A DNA stretch of 64,000 nucleotides from Botrytis cinerea B05.10 (lineage: Eukaryota; Ascomycota; Leotiomycetes; Helotiales; Sclerotiniaceae), in contig NC_037313.1 of NCBI RefSeq assembly GCF_000143535.2, positions 1,991,501-2,055,500 of the forward strand. Direction: 5' to 3'. This document shows, one piece after another, positions 54,881-64,000 of this stretch; position 1 is the stretch's first letter; the number at the start of each line of letters is the position of its first letter. The notes beneath the pieces were generated by a model that searched no databases, was not told the origin of the DNA, and was given only the letters and a program-made list of their open reading frames with translations. The translations under genes were made by a program, and so were the position numbers.

Positions 54881-55899
54881 CTATTTTTCTAGTAAAGACA
54901 TGGGCATTGCACCTACATAGTTGTTAGATTCAAGTAATGAGAATGAATAACCATGAGAAGAGAGATACTAACCAGAAACCCCACCAAACATTCCAACTCC
55001 TTGTACAGCAGCATTTGGGAACGCAGCTTGTCCACAAAGACAACTACATGAGCATGCTCCATCAGCGCCAACTGTTCCAGTCCCAGAAGCAACTGTCGCG
55101 GTAGCAGCTGCAACGCCAGCTGAAGCAACAGCACTTGGAGGGGTTCCGCTACCGGCAGCGCCAGCAGGGGTTCCTCCTTGAATGGCACTCTGACTTCCAG
55201 TGCCATTTTGTGCCACGGCCATTGCCTTGAACTGTGCTTGAGTTTTATTAGCAGTCGGATTGATACTGAAAACCATTCCTGAACCGCAGTGGCCAGCTTG
55301 ACGACAGTAAAACCCTGTAGTTGTATTAGTATTTTTTGTGATTGAATGATTTCTGTGGTATACTGACATTGAGGAGTGTCAACCATGACTTGTATAGCCA
55401 TTGCTGGAGGTGGACTTATGGCATTTTTTACATTGGGTATAAAACCACTATCCATTCCACCGGTAGCCAACTTTTCACAAGGTGATGTGAAAGCTGATTG
55501 AGTGAGGGTATGATTTGCCATTTCAAAATTGAACACGATCATATCCCCTACAGCAGCATTGACCGACTCGGGTGTATATACCTTTCCAGCGGCGCCTCCA
55601 ACTACAACGGTATGTGTTGTTTGTGCTGCTGCTGCTGCTGTTGCGCCAGCTACTTGACCGACAGTCTTCGTTTCGGTCACCGTTTTAGTTGCAGCTCCAT
55701 TGCCGTCGTTGGTCCAGATAATAATGATTTCCTCACTCTTAGCCTGTACAATTGTGATCTCCTTCTTATTGATAACGAGCTCTGATGATCTCTCAGCGAG
55801 TTCTGGTGTAATTATTCCCCGTCCAGCCAAGTCATGTTGAAGATTACCGGCCAATGCCAATGGTGCTGCACATAATGCTGCGATGACTGAGGATCTCAT
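54881..55899 (-). CDS. secreted cupredoxin-like, serine/alanine-rich protein
   Basis: Complement of exons 55368-55899, 54973-55314 and 54881-54912; introns are 53 and 60 nt; 301 residues. A signal peptide (MRSSVIAALCAAPLALAG) precedes a plastocyanin-like region: HTVVVGGAAGKVYTPESVNA, AVGDMIVFNFEMANHTLTQS, FTSPCEKL, and after the first junction TPQWFYCRQAGHCGSGMVFS. These strands, with His, Cys and Met, form a cupredoxin-type copper site in related fungal extracellular serine-rich proteins. The rest is an A/G/T/S-rich tail with CSCSCLCG. If the last GTTAGT..TAG intron is not removed, translation stops at 54968 and the protein has 292 residues; the spliced form ends GAMPMSLLEK. Confidence 0.85.
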
Positions 55900-57413
55900 G
55901 ATGAATATATTAGGATATAAGGACGGAATGCCGTGTAGATACGAGATGTATATGAAAGAATGATATATAAGCCGCGCTGCGGAGAAGAATTAAACTATCA
56001 AAGTTGTCTTGGCTTGTGTAATGATCGTGAGTTGATTTGAGTAGTAACGTAGCCAGTTGTCGAGGGCCTGCTCGTGATAGTAATTAATAGAGAGAGTAGA
56101 GAAGAGTGAAGGAAAATGTTCACAAGTTTATGAATGATAGAATGTCGAAAAACAATGCATCAGGTCTTGGGGAAGGCCTTGGTATAAATTCAACCATAAG
56201 AACTGCAATACCAGGACTTCAAGACAAAATGAAAAGCACTTGCTTCGAACATCCTTGGTCGAAACGACTCAATGAACGGAGGAGAAAAGCCTCCAGGATT
56301 TATCGTACCACTCGGAGACCTACTTGTCCGGATCTAATGCAATCGAACTGCCACAACGGAAGGAAAAGCACTACTAAAAGGCTTAATCCAAGGTTGTAAG
56401 CCAAAGATCCAACGTTTTAGAAACGAGGTTTGGATGAAGATGTGATGAAAACCCTTGCCATCGTGCCAAGTCCAAACGCAAGATAATCATGGATCTTACA
56501 TCCCTGTATTTTAACGCCAAAGGACACTGAAGATTGTATGCACAAGCTATAGTATGGCCTATATCAAAGCCTAATTTTTGCCCTATGAGAACAATTACCC
56601 CGGTCCAGCCCTAACAGTTACTGTTTTGGCACCTCCTGGGGCGCGTGTCAGAATCGTCTCAGCTGTCATAATGGGACGACGGGAGACTGGACATAAGTAA
56701 ACTTGAATGCTAAAATCCTTGGAAAAGCCAATGCCTCGAACGTTAGATTTGCGGATGAAAAGAAGGAGAAATTTTATCTGATAATTGATGGGGGCGTGGG
56801 AAGATATCATGAGTTGATGGGAAATTCGGCATTGAAGTTTTTTGAACTTGAATATGCTAGGGGTGAGATGAAAATGACCGTTTCATCGCACGCCAACGTT
56901 CAGTAATGCCTTGTAGAACCCTATATCGAATGAACGCGGCGGTTTGGTATCCCAGATATTATCAATTCGAGGTGTTCATTATCGACAACATCATAAACAC
57001 AATACGAAAGGCTCATGAAGTGAGTCCCACGGTCCCACCTCTAATCATAAGCATAATGATGAACTCCTTGGGGAATATAATGGTGAGAAGAGTAAAGAAA
57101 CTTCGGTCAAGGCGCAATGATGTATGGTACCCGTTGTCAATCATGAAACCACATAATATATGTCTCTTATACCTGCTGTAACATTGGTTCTTCCGTGAAG
57201 TACAAGCTATTATGAGATCCTCCCTCATATGCTTTTGACGGATGTGATATCTGCCACAACGGCACAACATGGCACAGCTCGGACTTCATCCCAATGCCAA
57301 TCTTAATGATTCGGCTTGAATAAGATCAGATGGTTCAAACTATCCGTGTCACAGATAGTCGCAGTAGTGATAATAGTTTCCTCATAGAGGATCCATCCTA
57401 TGCCTTATACTTA
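55900..57413. other. 1.5-kb intergenic region, no gene seen
   Basis: Upstream of the cupredoxin-like gene and downstream of SMN. Open frames at 56106-56399, 56703-56906 and 56906-57181 have no family similarity that I can recognise and no intron signals joining them. Confidence 0.45.
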
Positions 57414-58118
57414 TTATGTACTCTTACTTGGTTCTTGTTTTTGCTGTTGGCCTTCATACAATCCAGTATAATAGCCAGCATAATACCAAGACATCAGTAA
57501 ATTTTTAAGATTTTCATCGTGAACTGTTTGAGAACTCCACGTCAGCCTGGATCTCACGTAAATCATGGAGAGAAAAAAAAACTTGCACGTCTTACCTTGA
57601 CCAATCAACTGTGGTGGAAATATTGGAGCTTTTGAAGACGATGAACTAGATTTGGTCGCTTTTGGTGCGGGCTGGTCATCAACCTTGAGATGGACAAGAA
57701 TTAGTCAAAACGTATATTGGTAGATCTTTCCAATGCTTACTTTAGGTCCTGCTTGGGTATGGTCATCGATTTGCTCAAACTCGCTTTGCATGACAACATT
57801 TTCCTCCAGAGGTTCTTCAACAACTTCTCCGCCATCCTCATTCATCGCCCCTTCTCTAAGAAAGGTTAGACATGCCATAATGTTCGGGGGAAGATAAACT
57901 TGCACTCCATTACTTTGGTTCTCGAACGCGTTTAATACATCCTCAACTTTCTCTCCCCGAGCATGGATACTATGGTATTTCTGTTTTGATATTAGCAAAG
58001 TTCGCATAATCGCGATTGTATTCCTTACCTCATATTCTTGTAGAGCTTCATTCCATGAGTCTACAAGTGTGGAATCATCCCACACTTCTGCATGCGAGGC
58101 ATTCTTTTGTGATGCCAT
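57414..58118 (-). CDS. survival motor neuron (SMN) family protein
   Basis: Complement of exons 58029-58118, 57741-57980, 57596-57683 and 57414-57523; introns are 48, 57 and 72 nt; 175 residues. The N terminus carries the Gemin2-binding motif EVWDDSTLVDSWNEALQEYE, the strongest SMN marker. The C terminus is a YG box, LLMSWYYAGYYTGLYEGQQ, the glycine/tyrosine zipper that drives SMN oligomerisation. There is no Tudor domain, as in fission yeast Smn1, which is similar in size. SMN acts in the cytoplasm and nucleus in assembling Sm rings on spliceosomal snRNAs; this fits an intron-rich genome. An upstream in-frame ATG at 58187 could add 23 residues (MDPAAFNSTVSFTLQPQLRL); the shorter start is preferred. 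Confidence 0.9.
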
Positions 58119-59875
58119 TTTATAATTCAATCGTAGTTGTGGTTGGAGAGTGAAAGAAACCGTAGAGTTGAAGGCAGCAGGATCCACACAGAATGATTTT
58201 TGCTACCGCAAAATCACTTTGCTTCAGGATTGGTTAATTAATCAAGAACCTTTTGATGGTCTCTACGTTTTGCTTCTAGCTTAAGATAGCATTCACTTCG
58301 CAGTATTGACTTTTTGGCCTTTTACTTTAAAGCGTGACTTTCACGTGACTACATCAATTAGTTTTGATAACATCCGCACTTTTATCTCTTCTATTCATTG
58401 CTCATAGTTTGGACCTTGGTCCAAACCTGAACTCTAGATACGAGAGAATTGTCGGCAGTGAAACTGAGTTCTTGCAGATATGCAACAAAACCTTTGTATT
58501 AAATAATGATTTGTTAAGACATGTGAAATAGCAGTGAATCCTGATTTCCATGAGATAGGTGGGTTAATTCACCTTAATCCAAGTATATAGTCCAAGTATA
58601 TAGTCATCTATTAATCTTGGCTTTGACTGATATCATTTCTAATCCTATATCCCACTCTAAGCGCATGTCGTGTATATTCTATCAGACTTTCGATGTGGTT
58701 GAAACCCTTCCACTGTTGTATTTTGAGCAAGCTTGATTCAAGACTACAACCTCCTAATTTGATGAAACATAGAAATAGTAATGATTGCTTGTTGAAGTTA
58801 AACATATCGCTCGGTAATTTTCAGTCATGATACTTTATATTTCCATTGCCTGGTATCCAACCCCCTAACCTCGCCCTCCTTAATTCCGCAAAACCTTTGC
58901 TCTCCATGGCTTCCATCTCAACATTCTCTACTATAAGGACGGCATCCTCGATGTACCAGTAGATTGACAGAAAGTATCTATAAAATCCACTTCGAAACCA
59001 ATCGCCTCATTCACACCCTGTCAATCAAAAAGTTTCTCCCTCTGCTCCTTTTTACTTTCCGAATTCCTTCTACACCAACTCCATATTTATAATAACCACA
59101 TCATCTAATCTTTATCAATTCCATGCTTGCAGCAAAATAGATGTCTCTGTTCTAAAATTACCCGAAGAAAATATCAAATAATTCGATTCCACCTTTTGAG
59201 AACGGTTTCGGTATTTTCAAACCATCTAGCGAATATCATGTACAATCTATTACCAGCTAAGTGACTTCCGGATATGATGACTATGAATATGGGTCTGGCT
59301 GTTATGAATATGAAATTTTCACACAATAGGATATAACTGCGTGGATGAAGGAAGGTAAAGATTCCGGAAGGAGTTTGGGCGAAGATGAATAACGTGAGGG
59401 TTAGTGGGTATCATGAGCGCGTCAAGATATACGGGGAGAACTGCGGAGCCGATGAACGAGGAATTGGGACATTATTTGATGGAAGTTACGAAAAGTGACT
59501 GGGAAAATCTCGGTGATTGGTGATGGACTATATTGCGATCACCGAAAGAAGGGTTGGTGTTCGCTTTGTGAAAATTAATGATATTTGATGCGATCGTCAT
59601 TCAAATTGATGACTTTCATTGAATGTTAGCCATCCATCCATGGTATGCACAACGCCGTGTGATACACTGCCATTATGTCACAACGCCATGCCAACCGAGC
59701 CCATACCTACATACGCCAGAGCCATGCATAGAATTACCACCAAGTAGATGAACTGGATAGTCAGTAGAGAGGACCCAATAAATCTCCCAGGATATGCAAC
59801 ATGTATAAGTCCTATAACTCCGCAACCGGTTGAAAATGGAACGCCAAAATCAATACACGCGAGCCGATGCGAATT
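58119..59875. other. 1.75-kb intergenic region, no gene seen
   Basis: Between the SMN start and the LST8 stop. AT-rich with no long frames. A pyrimidine-rich stretch at about 58990-59130 resembles a leader, but no convincing frame follows it. Confidence 0.5.
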
Positions 59876-61239
59876 TTAACGGGCTTCAGAATAATCATTC
59901 AAAGCGACGCAAACGAGTCCTATAGTAGATATCGGTCAGAAGGGGCACTGTGGGGGTATGTTTGAAACAATGTAGATGTACCGCGATGATGACCATTGTA
60001 TTGTCTGATTACCGATTGACTATGCAACTCCCAAAGACGAGCATAGTGATCTGAACAGGCAGTTACAAGGTAAGCCGAATCGGCACTGAAAGCGCAATCC
60101 CAGACCCATCTTTGATGACCAGTCAGGGTTGATTCAAGATTGAACGCTCTTGCTTCTGTTTGAGGCTGGTTTGGATTAGGAGCTAGAGCAGTAAAGTCTA
60201 CCTCCCAAATCTTGGCTGTATGGTCGGCACTACATGTTGCGAGCTTCTTAACATCTGGAGAGAGAAGAACTCTAGTGATATACTGGTTGTGGGCCTTGAA
60301 GTGAGTAATTGGCATAAGCTGGGTCTTTTCGCGGAATTGAAGAAGCTGCCAAACGTAGACGCTGCCCTGAACAGGAGTTAATACAAGTCTGACGCATCTC
60401 GCACGCATGCTCTTACCGAGTTAGTACCAGCACACAAGGTTGATCCATCAGTTGCGACGGTGACACTGGAAACAGGTACGTCTTCCTCTGGAATAAGTTG
60501 ATGGGAGCAGTTATTTTCTGCAAGATCCCAAATACGAACACTACCTCCGCGATCACAACTGATGATTTCACCTTGATTTGGATGAATCACTACATCATTC
60601 ACTGGGCAGCCATGACTATAACTTCTTTGAACGGTACCACTCCGAGTCTCCCAGATTTTAACTGTGCCATCCTCAGAGCTTGTAACCATCCATTTCCCTT
60701 CGCAATGGAATGCGACGCCTGTAATATTTCCTGTATGTCCCTCGAATGTGAGAAGCGGATTTGGATTGGTCGACTTAATGTCATAAAGTTTGACAGTATG
60801 ATGGCCCGCCGCAGCTAAGAAACGCTTATCTGGGGATATGCATAATCGATTGACTTGAGAATCAGGGTGTTGAATTGTTCGAGAACAGATACCAGAGAGG
60901 GCTTCCCAAAATCTAAGAATTGTAGAACATCAGCGACCCATGTTGTTGTAGATCCCACATGAGACTAGGAGTGAGTCGTACCTGATTGTATGGTCGTAGC
61001 CAGCTGTAACAAGAACGCAAAGAATGTTAATAGGGTCTCCTTTTCCGGATACGAGAACGGATTGATAGGCCATTTGAGGTCTGAAATGGAACGTGCCTAT
61101 GAAAGAAGAGACGGTGCAAGGAATGAATTGTAAAATAGCTTTCAACCCAAGTGGTGGTAAAGAAAGCAATCCATCTGAAGATTGGAGCAGGTCGACGAGG
61201 GAAAAATCGTAGCTTACCAGTACACAGAATAACGGACAT
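59876..61239 (-). CDS. LST8: TOR complex WD40 subunit Lst8
   Basis: Complement of exons 61218-61239, 60982-61003, 60417-60912, 59982-60366 and 59876-59919; introns are 214, 69, 50 and 62 nt; 322 residues. Two 22-nt exons encode the start: together with exon 3 they read MSVILCTAGYDHTIRFWEAL. WD repeats continue: ICSRTIQHPDSQVNRLCISP, FEGHTGNITGVAFHCEGKWM, TSSEDGTVKIWETRSGTVQR, SADHTAKIWEVDF and ACSDHYARLWELHSQ. The C terminus HHRGLVCVALNDYSEAR is typical. Lst8 binds the kinase domain of Tor in TORC1 and TORC2 and controls growth. The last 44-nt exon and the microexons are not visible as open frames but agree in phase and with family sequence. Confidence 0.95.
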
Positions 61240-62118
61240 TGTCTATTCCTTCCCAGTACAAATTGAATGAATTGGCCAGAAACGACCAAGAAAGGCAAGA
61301 AGTGTGAAAAGTGGTGATGGATTGGCAATTGCACCTGCCCGGGAGAGTGGGTTGTAGAGAGTTGTCGAGAAATAGAGAAATATGTATGCAGAGTTCCAAC
61401 GGATCAAACCATGATATTGATAGTGACGGTTGGGAGCTCCTCTCTTCTGCTGGATGCTAATCGACCGCCTTCTACATTAGTCGGTCGGAAGTATTTATTC
61501 CGAGGAAACACCATCAAATCACTTCGTAGCCTTGCAGCTGTAGTAGTAGCCTTGTTTGAGCTTGCCTGAGCTTCCATGTAAAAAAGGGTTGAGTGAATTC
61601 TCCATCGATAGAAAGCTCACGTGATAGCTGGACCAGAACTTTTTGAAGTTGAAAGTCAGCTTCTCACCTAGCAATCATTATGTTCACTTTCATTCACACT
61701 TTCAACATTTGAGAGAGATATCCACAAGTGATTCTCCAAACGTTTTCTCAATTATACAACCTCAAACTCTACAAAGCTGGATTTCATCGAATGCCCTTTT
61801 ATGCCTCAAGAAGAAGTACAGCTGAGTAAACTTTGAAGTTGTGAGATTGAGATATCTCTAGGCTACCAAGCCAAACATACATTTGTACAAACTACCCAAC
61901 TGGGTCCTGGAATTGAACACAAGCTACTATCACGAGCCGTAGTCGGCAAAGTTTTGTCTTCAAAATCTGTTCTTTAAGATTGCTCGCAATCAATCGTTCA
62001 GAGGCACAGTGCCAGAGGCAGTTGTTCAAGCGATCGTAATTTTGTGGTGGGATATATTATTGCGACTCAAGACACTCATTAGGTGGATTACATCGAAGAG
62101 ACCTCAAGATATCTCAAG
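61240..62118. other. divergent intergenic region
   Basis: About 880 bp between LST8 (minus) and the gene running off the right end (plus). No gene is seen; a stop codon lies in the plus-strand frame shortly before 62119, supporting the start chosen there. Confidence 0.5.
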
Positions 62119-64000
62119 ATGGAGAGCACATCTGAAATGGGTGTGGTTCAGAATGACTTTGGTAGAATCGGAGGTAATTATGCTCCTGAAAATTCTCATG
62201 TTCCCTCTCAAAACAACCTCATTGGACTTACACCTCCTTCCTTTGAGCAGTACAATGACCAGGACTCACTTGGCTTCCAAGATGATTATTCATTATGGGG
62301 CTCTTTCTCTATGGAAGAGAATAACCTCCAGGATAACTCACTGGGCGATTATTCTGTTTGGAACGAAACGGGAAATCTCGATGATCTTTACAACAGCGGT
62401 CCAAGATGTCCTGACGACTATGTCGAACCACCCGTACCCAAGAGAAGAAAGTTCAATTCAGACTCAACTACTAAGTCCCCATCTTCTGAATCAGCTACTG
62501 AAGGAGTAGCCAGTCCAATCACTGAGTCCTTGTCCGTTTTCTCTCAACAAGCCATGCCAACTGTAAAGACAACAGAGTCAACCTCAACGTCAAATCCCCC
62601 TAAGGCCACAAGTGAGGTATTTCAGCGAGCAATTGGACAAGAATCACTGCTTTCTCAAGTACCACCATCTGGATTGCAAGATTCTTCTAACAAGGACGAC
62701 CCCGCCACATCATCCAACGGTCAAGACACAGATATCCAAAAGGTACCGGTCACCAACTCGGCCCACCCTTCTAGCAATCACAGCAATCACTTTTCACAGT
62801 CATTCACAAGCATAAGTGCCACCGCACCAGAAGTTGTTCAAAGCCCTTCTGCAACTCATATAATGTCTATTCCGGAATCTCACCAAATAGTTCAGCAGCA
62901 ACCTTGTGAAGTTCCTGGCATTCCGCTAGGACCCACCTTTATACAAAGCCCACAAAGATCACAAATGCGAGTTGCATCGAATAGTTATGATCATCAAGTT
63001 TCCCCAAATCAACCGCGCCCTCAGAGAAGACCATTTGCTGCATTTCCTCCACAAAATCTTGGGTTTACGCCATTTCGACGTTCGTTTAATCAACAAGCTA
63101 CATCTGGCCCACAAGACTCAATTCAAGCTCCACGACAACCTACGGAGCAAGCTACAAGCCTCTTTCTACCATCTAGGCCAACAAGCTCCGGTACCACTGC
63201 CCAGAATTCTTCGCCACAAAGTTTAGATAGGAGCTCTATTCCACCTCAGCTTAGGGAAGTTATGGAAAAGTTTGAAAACAAGGTTAGGATGGACTCTGAT
63301 CTCAGAAAGGCTTTTAACATTGTTTTTCCCTGTAAGTTCACCAATTATCCTCCTATTATTGAGTATTTGCTAATAACTACAACAGCACGAAGTATAGAAG
63401 TTGAAGAATTGAAGCAAAAGATTATCAACGAAAGGCAACAAGCCTCTCTCAGAGAAAGCGCTTTAAAAAATATGCTCACTGAGCTTCAAGATAATGCCAC
63501 CGCTCAAGAAGCCTTGCAAACCAGAGCAATGGGTCTTCTCACACAACTAAGAGCAAATCCTCAACACGATCGATCGTGGGTGTGTAGGAATTTCAACAAG
63601 GAACATGGCCTACCCTGTAACAATATCCAGAAGGAATTCTATCTGACCAAAAAAGTTTGGAAAAGACGCGAAAGATGCTCTAAATGCAAAGCCAAGGTTC
63701 ATGAACTAAATCGACAATATCTTAATGATGATACAGCTGTTGCATCATGGAACTTTGAACAACTCGGCCCTTTCGGTCCAGCTTTCCCCGCCCCGCCAGA
63801 ATTTCAACGTCCTGGGCCTATGGTTCATACAGCGAATATGGCCAACAAGACAGAAAAAGCTCCAATAGTCGGGGCTAATTCTGGCCGTCGTCAGTCACTG
63901 CCTGCTCTTCCTGTTGATAATAAAGATCTTCAACAAAATGCGGAATCCAGATGGGCTTCATTGCCACCACCTACCAAAAAGACTCGAGATCATACACCTT
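62119..64000 (+). CDS. 5' part of a nuclear-type protein with a cysteine-rich motif, truncated by the window
   Basis: Exon 62119-63331, intron 63332-63385 (54 nt, TGCTAATAAC branch site), and an exon open to the window end; more than 600 residues. The start MESTSEMGVVQNDFGRIGGN is the first ATG after an in-frame stop. The first 400 residues are disordered, S/Q/P/N-rich and acidic at the beginning (SFSMEENNLQDNS), with a basic PVPKRRK that looks like a nuclear localisation signal. After the junction, a coiled-coil-like helix (SIEVEELKQKIINERQQASL) leads to a cysteine motif with CRNFNKEHGLPCNN and RCSKCKAKVHELN, possibly zinc-binding. This architecture suggests a regulator, but the family is not recognised. 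The intron is a multiple of three without a stop, so retention would insert 18 residues without ending the frame. Confidence 0.78.
   Translation, partial: MESTSEMGVVQNDFGRIGGNYAPENSHVPSQNNLIGLTPPSFEQYNDQDSLGFQDDYSLWGSFSMEENNLQDNSLGDYSVWNETGNLDDLYNSGPRCPDDYVEPPVPKRRKFNSDSTTKSPSSESATEGVASPITESLSVFSQQAMPTVKTTESTSTSNPPKATSEVFQRAIGQESLLSQVPPSGLQDSSNKDDPATSSNGQDTDIQKVPVTNSAHPSSNHSNHFSQSFTSISATAPEVVQSPSATHIMSIPESHQIVQQQPCEVPGIPLGPTFIQSPQRSQMRVASNSYDHQVSPNQPRPQRRPFAAFPPQNLGFTPFRRSFNQQATSGPQDSIQAPRQPTEQATSLFLPSRPTSSGTTAQNSSPQSLDRSSIPPQLREVMEKFENKVRMDSDLRKAFNIVFPCKFTNYPPIIEYLLITTTARSIEVEELKQKIINERQQASLRESALKNMLTELQDNATAQEALQTRAMGLLTQLRANPQHDRSWVCRNFNKEHGLPCNNIQKEFYLTKKVWKRRERCSKCKAKVHELNRQYLNDDTAVASWNFEQLGPFGPAFPAPPEFQRPGPMVHTANMANKTEKAPIVGANSGRRQSLPALPVDNKDLQQNAESRWASLPPPTKKTRDHTP

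Noticed and set aside
54458..54892. 144-codon plus-strand frame
   Set aside because: No codon bias or domain; its end is a translated CATT microsatellite and it overlaps the cupredoxin-like gene's last exon on the other strand.
56106..57181. Cluster of 65-100-codon plus-strand frames
   Set aside because: No recognisable family, no splice sites that join them, and AT-rich intergenic composition.

Overview
The window is nuclear DNA of a filamentous ascomycete. Short introns (about 47-150 nt) with CTAAC/CTGAC-like branch sites, a Ski8/Utp25/Mic12/Axl2/septin gene set, and the protein sequences point to a leotiomycete of the Botrytis/Sclerotinia type; the genus is inferred, not proven. I see no transposon, rRNA, tRNA or CRISPR array, and no sign of repeat-induced mutation. 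Gene density is ordinary (27 convincing genes in 64 kb, plus a fragment at the left edge). Most genes have introns, so I rebuilt exon structures by hand from splice sites, reading-frame phase and conserved peptides.

Layout. 0-7 kb: a possible gene tail, a six-span membrane protein, a DMAC1-like mitochondrial protein, the AP-3 mu subunit and a coiled-coil protein ending in twin 17-residue motifs. 7-15 kb: a ubiquitin-like-domain protein and a 1367-residue protein with three IDLT (SUMO-interacting-like) motifs and a tandemly duplicated exon. 15-22 kb: MICOS Mic12, mitochondrial ribosomal protein bL17m, the ribosome-biogenesis factor Utp25, and translation factor eIF3f. 23-33 kb: an R3H-SUZ RNA-binding protein, a zinc-knuckle protein, spliceosomal Cwf18 and a large PPR protein. 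33-42 kb: sedoheptulose bisphosphatase Shb17, methyltransferase Efm6, an Axl2-like surface protein and a four-span membrane protein. 43-50 kb: a SERF-like protein, guanylate kinase, septin Cdc10, bL32m and Ski8. 50-64 kb: a gene-poor stretch with a GPI-anchored protein, a cupredoxin-like secreted protein, SMN and Lst8, then the 5' part of a nuclear-type protein running off the window.

The genes form no single pathway or biosynthetic cluster; they are core cell-biology genes. Several serve mitochondria (Mic12, bL17m, bL32m, the PPR protein, the DMAC1-like protein) and several serve RNA processing or translation (Utp25, eIF3f, Cwf18, SMN, Ski8, the R3H protein).

The most unusual signals are in gene structure: an apparent 52-nt AT-AC intron whose removal is needed to make a perfect CX2CX4HX4C zinc knuckle; an apparent 2-nt microexon that completes the catalytic RHGE motif of Shb17; a duplicated exon-intron unit keeping frame across two GTAGAA donors; an upstream in-frame ATG giving guanylate kinase an acid-free, basic, presequence-like extension; and two minimal upstream ORFs, one of which terminates directly on the start codon of the PPR gene.
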